Positions 55,213 through 64,000 of a DNA stretch of 64,000 nucleotides are shown here, piece by piece. Position 1 is the stretch's first letter; each line of letters opens with the position of its first letter. The DNA is taken from assembly GCA_014904985.1 (NCBI GenBank), contig MU128991.1, positions 62,001-126,000 on the forward strand, given 5' to 3'. This stretch comes from Hydnum rufescens UP504. Lineage: Eukaryota > Basidiomycota > Agaricomycetes > Cantharellales > Hydnaceae. Both the position numbers and the translations under genes were made by a program. The notes below the pieces were generated by a model that was not told the origin of the DNA, made no database searches, and saw only the letters and a program-made list of their open reading frames with translations.

Positions 55213-58200
55213 TTAATCCAAAAATGCATACATACTCAAGTCTTGTCCAAAAGTCTCCCGTATGTACAGAAGATTAGCACAACGTTCTTTATCAACCTGC
55301 ATGTGCTCCCTCATGGATGTTTTACCTGGCCGGTTATCAGGAATATTTCTAAGCCGGGTCACTGGAAATGAAGAACGAAATGCAATGCCTGCCAGAGACT
55401 TCACCCTTGAAATAGCCACAAAAGAAAGGCCTAATGCAAAGTCCTTTGCACCAAGGTCAATTACAGCATTTTCAAGGGTCAAACCTTGACTCTTATGAAC
55501 TGTGATAGCATAGGCCAAAGTCAAGGAGAACTGAAGTCGAGAGCAAGTGCTGTTTCCTTTGTCCCATGTTGTTTTGAATGGAGGGATGGGTATGATAGGG
55601 TCATTATGGTTAGAGGATTTAAATGCTTGCCATCGTTCATCTACTGGTCCTAGTAAACATGCATAAGTTTTGGGGATGAATTGCATTAGCATAAAAGAAA
55701 CTGGTATACCAGTATATCCTGGAAAGCAAATGAGAATGGCAGCAGGAAGATCATGTTTAGGGTCACTTGTTGGACGAAATAGGATCTTTTCCACAGTTCC
55801 ACGAGACCCATTCACAAGGCCTGAGGAAGTATGTGGGTCAAAAATAGGCAAAATAAAATAAAATAAAAGAGAGCACTGACCAACATTGGTCCAAAGATTT
55901 CTTGTGAGCATGACCTTTGCCCCTTCTGAAAGCATAACTGTGTTCTCTAAACCCTCTGCATCATCTGATGAGGCCTTGGAAGCATCTGTACCATGATTTT
56001 TTGCCTTGCAAATGAGTACTGGGGTGTTGTAGGAAGCAAGTCGATGTGTATTGAAGGAATTTACACCTTCACGAGTGGGAAGAAGGTGTATTTCATTTGA
56101 AAATCTTGTTCTCTCAGCTTCAGAAAGATTATCCCAGAAGCGAGGTTTAAGCAACTCATAGCCAGCATCAGAAAGATTCATGTCACGAATCTCCATAAGT
56201 GCATCTCGGAATGCAATTTGGGCTGGATCATTGCCTTGCTGACGAAACACATGCTGGAGAGTGATTGAGTGTTGGATTGACTGATAGAGTGCTCTTCCCT
56301 CAACAGCCAGGTTTGTTGGGTCCTTGACATCATAAGTTGTGAAGAGGGGGGAGTCACCAACAGGAGGCAGCTGTGCAAAGTCACCAAAAAGGAGGAGACT
56401 GTGACCAGCAAGAATTTCATCATGGAAGGCTGGCTTGAATTGGCGAGTACGGCGATCAAGCTTTCCAGCCATTTTGCGCCCCACCATTGACTTCTCATCT
56501 AGAATGATGATCTTGTAGTTTAACCAACGCCCCTGCATTCGAGCCAAATGGGTTCCAGATAGGGGTTTCCAGCCTTTCACTCCAATTGCACATCCACTGT
56601 TGATGGTGTACCCCTGAATCCCAAAGGCTGAGACACCTGTGGGTGCAAGGCGAATGACTGGTTGTGGAATGCCAAGGCTGTCTGCAAGCACCTTGAGAGA
56701 TGTGCATATTGCACCAATGAGGAAAGATTTTCCTGTTCCAGCTGTTCCATCTATGTTAATGCGAAGGGGAGGTGGAGGATTTGTGCCCTCTATAGGCATT
56801 ACTGTCTGTTTAATATGAGCCATGACACCCAGGAAGATTTCACGTTGTTCCCCTTTCAACAAACGATAGTCGGTGAATGGAAGTTCATTCTCAGCATCAG
56901 GAAGAGAGCGTTTCTGATCCTCAAGCCAGGATTCTGCCTGTGCAACCAGTTCAGGGGAACCTGAATTGGTCACCCAGTCATATTGATCAACATCTCGGCT
57001 GCCCAAGTGTGTAATGTTGGCTACACCCTGATGATTGGGAGCCAGACCTGCCTCACGCATCCAGGGGAGTATATGGTTTGCTTCCTCTGGTGGATGACCA
57101 TTGTCCTCATCACTACTGGACATATTGTCATCCTCATTTTCATGGGGAACTGGGAGACCATCATGCAGAAGATTTGGATGAGAGGTAAGGTATGTCTCCC
57201 ACTCTTCAATCCATGTTGCTTCATCTTGGAGCCAGGGTTCATTTCCAAACCAAGGATGATGCAGAAGTAGTTTGCTGAAGCAATGGAGAGAATAGGAATC
57301 ATCATCAGGATTTGATGAATAGCGAGGATAGATGTTGACAATGTATTCAGGTGCACGTGGGCGAGGCTTCCATCTCTCTTTAGTACCAGCAAGATCAAAC
57401 TTTCTTGCAAATTCAAGAAGGCAGATATCAGCCTGAGATTGGAGGCGATCTTGATACTTCTGGCGAATTGAACGTCGTTCATGAGATGAATCACCAAAGT
57501 CCAGCAGTGTGCCTTCTTCTGGTGCAACAGAGAGACTTCGATGGGTGCGAGAAGAGACTGAGAGGGGTCTTCCAAGGAGAATATGGCAGACTTCTTGGGA
57601 AGAATAGTCACGTTCAGCAACCAGACTGGAGAGGAATTTCTGGTAGGCTCGTTTAGCACTGCTCAATCCATCCATTGGCTGGTTCAAGATAGTTGAAAGA
57701 GCATCCAGATAGCTAGCAGACTTTGACTCTGCTTTGGCAACATATTTTGAAGCATATGCCAAGACTGCATTAATGCTCAGGATTGGCTGGACATCAACAT
57801 TAGCCCTCCAGCCCATGACAACAATGGGGCAGAAAGGATTCAGCAGCTCATCATTGCGACGGGTAGAAAGTTCTGGAAAGCCACGCTCATTTCTGAGGAT
57901 TTCTGAGAGGTCATGTTTATTTTTGGGATATTTGAAGCGACACTGTTCTTGTCCTGTTGATTTGTTTTTGCGAAGACAGTAGCTGGTGCATTTGGTGTGT
58001 CGTTGGAAGCGATTGAGCAGTTCTGCAAGCTCCTGCTGAGAATCTGTAAGGGTGTTCCAAAGTCGAGCAGAGGGATGAATGGGTGCTGGTGGTTGAGGAA
58101 GGTGTGGATGCCAAGTGGAAACAATGGGGTCCCAAAATGCAATAAATCTCTGGACACTATCATTGTCTTCAAGGTCTAAATCCTCTGGTTTGGGGGCATC

Positions 58201-60489
58201 ATTCAGCCAAAGGAAACCATGGACATGACTGCTTCCACGCCATTGCCATTCATATCTGGAGAGTACATCAGTCTCATTAGAAGATTTGTTATTAGAAATA
58301 TAAAACATACCGCCACCAGTGATCCTTTACATTGAACTTGACTGAGATGACCTCCTTGAAGAATAACTCCCAGCGCATTTGAAAGTAGTCTGCTGCAATT
58401 GCAGGATTCTCATTCAAATCATCTCGTCTAGTACGATATGCAGCATGTTGGGTGAGATCTTCAGCATGGGATGGCATGTGCTGATGCAGATCAGGCCATT
58501 GGAGATCTGCAGCTGATGCAGTGATGAAGACATGAGGTGAGCCTAATTGTTGCACTGAAGCAAGGAGCTCCCTAAGTTTCTTGTTCCAGAATGGCTTTGA
58601 TCCTGGTAGGTTGGTTCCTGCCTTAGCAATTCGATTGGCCACCTGCTTCAACTCTTCCTCATTCCCACGTTGCACCATATCTCGAAGATCATCCACAGTC
58701 CATGCAGCCTCCTCACGATGTGTTGACATGTACCAAGCTGTGTCCTTCTTGGCTTCATTTCGTAAATGAGTGTTAAGGGCCCAGTATCGAAAGCGGGGAT
58801 GCCTAGCAAATCTTCCATCTCCATAGTGAAGAAGATGGGCAACCCATTGTGAGAATGTGACTTTCTTGTCACGGGCCTCATTAAAGTCAGCACACCCAGT
58901 GGGGAAAAGAGAGGGAAATGCGCCAATTGCAATTTTGACATTGTCCCATTCACTTATTGGTTGCTGACCAATAGATGGCATATGAAGGACAACAGGATCT
59001 CCATTTGCTGCATTGCGAAGCTGTTCAAGTTCTGTCTGTGGTGCCATGATATTGGGTATGAATGAATGAGTGATTATGCCATGATCATCATCATTGGTTT
59101 CCCCATCCCCTGGTGGTCCAGGCTGAACAATGGGGGCATCATTCTGGGAATTGAACTGGGAAAAGAGGTGGTGTACAGAGCCATCATGAGGGAGTTGATT
59201 AAGGTTCTGTTGGCTGAATGTGACATTGGCATATGATGGGTGATGGGCACAGAAGAAGAGAAGCCAGTCCCTGACCACCTGGCGACGAACATGAGTGTCT
59301 TCATATACTGGTTGATTGAGGACAGTGTCATGTGCAGTGCGACGCAGACAAACAAAGTCACACTCTTCTGGAAGAAGAGGCAGAGTTGCATAGAGGCGAG
59401 CATTGTTGCGTGGGAAGTTACAGATGTGGCCTGCATATTTTGTCTGCCCACCATGAATGCTGACAACAGACATCATGACATGGATGGGTGCAATGAGGAT
59501 TTCTTCCATTGGTGTAAGGATACTGTCAGGGCATGTGGGAGGCAACCCTCCAGGATCCATGTTGTTCAAAGATGTGAACATGTCACCCTTGATACGACAC
59601 CCCTTGCAGTGACCATTGACAACCCCCAGATTGAGCCATTTTTCATGACACTTATTGCATGTCTCCTGTTGAACCTCCATAACTTTGTCCCGGAATTTTT
59701 TGACAAGATGTTGGTCTGCAGGAGATAGAGCAGGTTCATCTGGAACAAAGATGTCGAAGGGGTTGATGTCATCAAATGGGTCATCAAATGAGTCATATCC
59801 AGCTTGATCTGCATTAGAGTCATTATTTGTTGCAGGAGGGACTGGAATATCCTGGGGCTGTTGATGTCGTTGCCGATATCGTGCATCTCCTTGACGACAG
59901 TTCTCACAACGATTGCGTAAGACACCATTCCTGTCCAGAGTAAAGGCTGTGATTCGGCATGTGTGTCCACGTGAACAACGCTTCATCATTGGTGCAGGTG
60001 GAAGGGGATTGGGTGGCTCAGGGTGTGGTGGTGGTAGTGGTGGCTGATCAGGTGTTAAATGGAATGGATTTGAAGGATGTGGATGTCCAATGTTTGTATT
60101 CATGCCTCCAAATGATAGCTGCTGCATGAGTGGTTGAATCTCATCCATGGCATCATCACTCCCAGAGTCATCTGGGGAATGTGCAAGGAGAGATCTGGAC
60201 ATATTGTTTCCCTGGTGGGTGGGTGATTGTGGGGGTGCATAATTGGGCCGAATTCGTTGAGAGGCACGTTGATCAGCAGCTGGGGTGTGTGTCATTCGGG
60301 CAATGTGGGAGCGTGAACCAAGGATTTGTTGAGGAGGTGTTACTGGAGGAATAGGATATGCTGCAAAGGATAAATAAATTATTATAGATTTACAGCACTT
60401 TACTCTATAGGACCACATACCTGCAGGTGGTGTTCCATGATTTTGAATCTGTTGTTGCCTAGGTGCCTCAGATGGGCCAGGTTGAGTAT
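55213..60489 (-). CDS. Helitron Rep-helicase (Helitron_like_N plus Pif1-type helicase)
   Basis: Splicing by eye gives exons 60489-60421, 60360-58311, 58255-55881, 55820-55710, 55649-55213, with introns of 55-60 nt and all junctions in frame (for example DHWWR|YEWQWRG, TNVG|LVNGSRG, YTG|PVDERW). Two Cys-rich motifs come first (CSRGHTC...CENC; CNKCHEKW...CKGC). The Rep domain has HVHG (H-x-H) and YASKYVAKAE (two Tyr). The Pif1 helicase has GTAGTGKS (Walker A), ILDEKSMV, LLFGDFAQLPPV, LQHVFRQQ, AYAITVHKSQGLTL and FVAISRVKSL. About 1680 residues with all hallmark motifs present, so potentially functional. It nicks and copies the element by rolling circle. Before 60489 an exon (QDRRNERRREQRATANLL, 60559-60670) fits in frame, but a run of seven G and an upstream stop leave the start codon undecided. 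Confidence 0.88.
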
Positions 60490-60700
60490 CTAATCTCAGG
60501 CAAATTCATTCCAGAATTAATTCAATATTTAGAACTCAAACTGGGAAAAGTAACCCACCTGAAGTTTGACCCAACCTTGATGGGCCAGCACCAAGAGTCT
60601 GGCTCAATAAGTTGGCAGTGGCACGTTGCTCACGGCGCCGTTCATTCCGTCTGTCTTGTTTAGCCCCCCCAGATCTGCATCACGAGGCATACTGGAAGGC

Positions 60701-61249
60701 TATCCCTTCACAACCTGGCCGCCCCGTCCCGTGCGACTAACGAGTGCAATTTGTCTCCCAATTTGGTCTTGATCCCGCTTTAGAAGCCGCCTCACAACTC
60801 CACGATCCCTTTGTCCAAAAGCAGTCTGAAGCAGAGAACAGGTGCAAGACAACTGCAGTTGTGGAGTACAGTAGCTATCTTTAAGGACAAAACCTCTAAG
60901 CAATCTCCCTGCTGGTCGCAGAACCAGAGAGGTGCAAATTCAACCACCAGACTGATCAGAAGACCACCTTGGCAGGGCAGTTCAACTGGGATGGGGAGTG
61001 CACTTCAGATTCTATAGCCTTATTTTATCTAACTTCTTGTGCCTTCACACTTAGTTCACTGCCAGGAATGCAAGGGTGGGCACCACTCAGAAGAAAGCAC
61101 TGCCAGAGAGTCAGAAAGACTTAGCCTCATGTCAGCCTCATGTTTTCCGGCATTTTCCAGCCTTGATTCAAGTTGCACACCAAGAACCCTCCAGATCCTA
61201 TTTATTGTGGGGCCAGAGGCTCCAAGGACAGATTAGATGTATATATATA
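60701..61249. other. No gene recognised
   Basis: A minus-strand frame at 60900-60700 (RDRGVVRRLLKRDQDQIGRQ) could be a first exon of the Helitron protein. Otherwise nothing is supported, and the Helitron 5' end should lie here or further right. Confidence 0.3.
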
Positions 61250-61577
61250 TTGGACTGACACAGTTTATATCAGTTTACATGGCTACTTCTATCAATATTG
61301 AGTCTTCCGAGCCAATTTGGCTCCGAAGAAGCCAGTTTGGTTCCGAGGAAGCAAATATGCCAGTTCCCACGGGGTGGCCATTTTTCTCACGGGGCCCATG
61401 GCTCGAAAGCACTGTTACAAATAAGTTCCCACGGGGTGACCATGTTTGGTCCGAGGGACTTTGCGCTATAAACAAAAACGGGAAGTATAAATAAGACCTC
61501 GCAAGCTCGGTCAATTAAGATTAGACTATCGATGCACAGAGAGAATCTGATGGATTGCTTGAACATCCACCATGTGA
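61250..61577 (+). promoter_or_regulatory. Possible LTR with TATA region
   Basis: Short internal repeats GTTCCCACGGGGTGGCCA / GTTCCCACGGGGTGACCA and CCGAAGAAGCCAGTTTGG / CCGAGGAAGC, then GTATAAATAAGACC (61484-61497), typical of LTR promoters. Ends TTGAACA near 61565. No second LTR is visible, so the assignment is tentative. Confidence 0.35.
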
Positions 61578-62301
61578 GTGTCTATTCAACGTGCCCATTC
61601 TCATGAAGCAAGGGCTTCCCTGATATCATCGTCAAGCTTGTGGCGCTATGAGAGCATCCAAAGAATAGAAACAATCAGGTTTCCTGGTCGATCTGTGTCT
61701 GCGTTAATAACTCGGGGAGGACGGACAAGACCCATTGCGACTTCCATCGGGGGCTTCGCCATCGGCACCGTCGTCCGCGGCACCACCGTCCGCGATACCG
61801 CTGTCCGCGATACCGCCGTCCGTGATACCGCCGCCCGCGACACCAATGCCTGTGGCACTATCGCCACCACTGCCGTCAGCGACTTTGCAGAGTGTTCAAG
61901 ACTTTTTTCAGAGTCCAGCGGGTCAGACATTGTTCCAGCAGATTGCAGTGGCTATACAGGCTCGCTTGGAAGAAGTAGGTTTACGGGCAACCCCAGCACC
62001 CACTGGCTCAAGGTACCTGCCATTCTTGAGCCAAATACCTGATTACGCTCATGAAAAACCTAACAGATCTCCAATGATGACTATACTACAAACTGGGCAT
62101 AACCATGATGTTTCAGATCTCGCGACCCAGATCTCCGAGCTTACGGCGAAAGTGGACAGCATCCTATCGGATCTTTCTGTCCCCACCGAAACCCAAGAAC
62201 GGTGTATAGGATGGCGAACTCACTGGCCGCAGCGGGGATCCTGCCGACCAATTCCGCGAAACGGTGTCTACCACATTGGAGCTTTTGATCGAGTTGCATG
62301 A
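61578..62301 (+). pseudogene. Gag-like remnant
   Basis: The frame from about 61735 reads a Pro/Ala/Ser tract encoded by a 15-bp repeat (PPSAI, 61768-61842), then SVQDFFQSPAGQTLFQQIAV AIQARLEE and, after a gap, LATQISELTAKVDSILSDLS. The mix of low-complexity N-terminus and helical region downstream of an LTR-like promoter suggests a gag start, but no CCHC knuckle or protease follows; the sequence runs straight into the TPR region. An alternative reading is the N-terminus of the TPR gene. Confidence 0.35.
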
Positions 62302-62343
62302 TACTGCGCAGGCTGAACTCGACGTGGTACCCTGGCAGACAAA

Positions 62344-64000
62344 ATGAGCCAATTATCGTTGAATCTGTCTGACTTGGGTCTTGGGAATGAGGCCTTTGAG
62401 GTCCAAAGTACCACAGCTACCCTGCACCGGACGGGAGAGGACGTATCAGCCCCCCCCCCGCTCCCCCCACCGAGCTTTCCAGGGCTCTTTTGCGTCTTGG
62501 CCGCCACGATGAAGCCTCCGCAAGGCCGAGGAGGCCACACACCTCTACCTCTCACTAGTAACAGATCGACCGGAGGTATTCCGCCCGGATCTTGCCTCTT
62601 CTTTCATCGCCCTGTCTGCTTGCCGTTCGGAGTGTGGTCTTCATGAGGAAGCCCTCACAGCGATCGAACAGGCCGTGGTCATTTATCCCGCACTAGTAAA
62701 AGAACAACCAGATGTATTCCGTTCACACCTCGCTCACAGCCTTGAGAATCTTGCCATTGATCTTTTATAATTTGGGGACCGCAAGAAAGGATTCGAGCTG
62801 ATTGAGTAGGCCGTGAGCATTTACCGACTGTTGGCGGCGTATCGACCCAAGATGCTCCGCCCATACCTCGCTCGATCCCTTAACGATCTCTCCATTCGTC
62901 TCTCAGAATCTGGCCGCCATCTGGAAGCATTCGGGGCAAGTGAGGAAGCCCTGACCATTCACCGTCCACTACTAGCAGACCGACCGAATGTATTCCGTCC
63001 ACATCTTGCTCGCTCTCTTGACAACTTCTCCACTGATCTTTCTCAATTTGGCCGGCATGAGGAAGCGATCAAGACGAGTGAGGAGGCCGTGAGCATTTAT
63101 CGCCCACTAGCGGCCAATCGACCACATGTGTTTCGTGCACCTCTCGCTCGCTCTTGTCACAATCTCTCTGCGTCTCTGGGACTTTGGCCGCCGTCAGGAA
63201 GCCCTCCAGAATAGCGAGGAGGCTGTGAGTATCTATCGCCCACTGGCGGACGTTCGACCGGACGTATTCCGACCACTTCTTGCTCGCTCACTTGGCGACC
63301 TCTCCATTCGTCTTCAGGCTTCGGCCGTCGCGAGGAAGCATTCAAGGCTACTGAGGAGGTTGTGGGCATTTATCGCTTGCTAGCGGCTGATCGCCCAGAA
63401 GCCTTCCGCTTCGATCTTGCTCGTTCATTAGGCAACTTTCTATTTATCTCTCGGACCTTGGCCGGCATACTAAAGCACTCAGGGCGAGTGAGGATGCTGT
63501 GGAGATTTACCGCTCGTTGGCGACGGGTCTACCCGATGTATTCCTCTCAGATCTTGCTCACTGCCTTGGTCACCTCGCAACTCATCTTACGCAATTGATC
63601 GACGTGAGGAAGCGCTCAAGGCAAATGAAGAGGCTGTGAACATTTACCGCCCGCTAGCCGCGGATCGACCGGTATTCCGATCAGATTTCGCTGACTCTCT
63701 TCACAGCCTCTCCATTCGCCTTTCAGGAATTGGGCGGCGCGAGGAGACCCTCAAGACAACTGAGGAAGCCTTGGCCATTTATCGCCCAGTAGCAACAGAT
63801 CAACCGGATGTATTCCTTTCATATCTCGCTCGCTCTCTGGGCAGTTTCTCTCTCTATCTTTCTGAATTCGGTCACCATCGAGAAGCGCTTGATGCATGTG
63901 AGGAGGCCGTGAACATATGCCGCCCGTTGGCTGTGGATCTACCCAATGCATTCCAACCGGATCTTGCTCGCCTAATCAGCAATCTCTCTGGTCGCCTTAC
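62344..64000 (+). pseudogene. Tetratricopeptide-repeat protein, frameshifted, runs off the window
   Basis: About ten 44-residue TPR units of the form LSxxLSxxGRxEEAxxxxEEAVxIYRPLAxDRPDVFxPxLARS are readable, for example GRHEEAIKTSEEAVSIYRPL (about 63055) and GRREETLKTTEEALAIYRPV (about 63735). The frame changes near 62460, 63170, 63310, 63450 and 63590, and stops occur near 62769 and 62806. In basidiomycetes such arrays are usually the C-terminal part of STAND/NLR-like or CHAT-domain proteins and act as protein-binding solenoids. No NTPase or CHAT domain is in view. With five or more frame changes in 1.6 kb it is very likely a pseudogene, unless the sequence is of poor quality. Confidence 0.75.

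Larger units (their letters stand above)
55080..60700 (-). mobile_element. Helitron, 3' end defined, 5' end not found
   Basis: On minus the element ends AAGCCTGG with the next host base T, matching CTRR|T. A 10-bp stem (AATTATGAGG / CCTCATAATT, 55088-55097 with 55102-55111) lies 4 nt before that end, as in Helitrons. The host is A|T inside a foldback element, the expected target. The right (5', TC) end lies beyond about 60690 and could not be fixed: the other half of the foldback was not found there. Confidence 0.75.

Noticed and set aside
58997..59970. Overlapping frames opposite or beside the Helitron gene
   Set aside because: They lie inside its exons in other frames and show no motifs.

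Overview
The window looks like the repeat-rich part of a basidiomycete (Agaricomycete-type) genome. The evidence is short spliceosomal introns (about 45-65 nt, GT...AG, with CTAAT/CTAAC-like branch sites), KDZ transposases, a Helitron with a Rep-Pif1 protein, a PIF/Harbinger element with its Myb/SANT partner, a hAT relic and basidiomycete-style TPR repeats. The species cannot be named from the sequence. No intact housekeeping gene was recognised; almost everything is mobile-element derived, and most reading frames are broken.

Layout. 1-800 holds only short repeats. 805-4086 is a complete but decayed Harbinger element with a TAA target duplication. From 5312 to 49353 two related inverted ends (GGTCAG...) bracket about 44 kb that I read as a possible giant KDZ-type element: accessory genes on the minus strand at the left (5719-9540), one on the plus strand (10280-11491), a minus-strand gene split by an insertion (16270-21740), another minus-strand cluster (40490-44360), and a KDZ transposase relic at the right (47143-49111). 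Nested inside are three copies of a 1.4-1.55 kb LTR-like repeat (a fourth, partial relative lies outside), a 3.1 kb long-terminal-inverted-repeat element with a 9-bp target duplication (18501-21624), solo-LTR-like elements carrying a small membrane-protein frame, a direct duplication of about 6 kb (23170-29520 and 32023-38355), a near-perfect palindrome (29525-30308) and a foldback element with TA ends (38961-39664). To the right come more repeats, a hAT relic (52607-54700), a Helitron (55080 to about 60700), a possible LTR/gag remnant (61250-62301) and a frameshifted TPR gene running off the edge (62344-64000).

The most unusual structure is a family of inverted-repeat elements built from one module: an exon ending in a hairpin that reads ACCACACACCCAC...GTGGGTGTGTGGT, then a 5' splice site (AAG|GTRNGT-like), an intron holding a second hairpin (GCAAAAAGAGCAGC...GCTGCTCTTTTTGC), a branch site and a 3' splice site. 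One module sits in each arm of the 3.1 kb element. In the 33.9-38.9 kb region the module is amplified into two divergent arrays on either side of a 650-bp palindrome whose arms encode paralogous starts (MLGTIV.CACSASAW). The 24.9-28.8 kb copy is the same array with many scattered indels.

Limits: all calls come from reading the sequence; no database search or alignment program was run. Repeat boundaries given without a target duplication are approximate.
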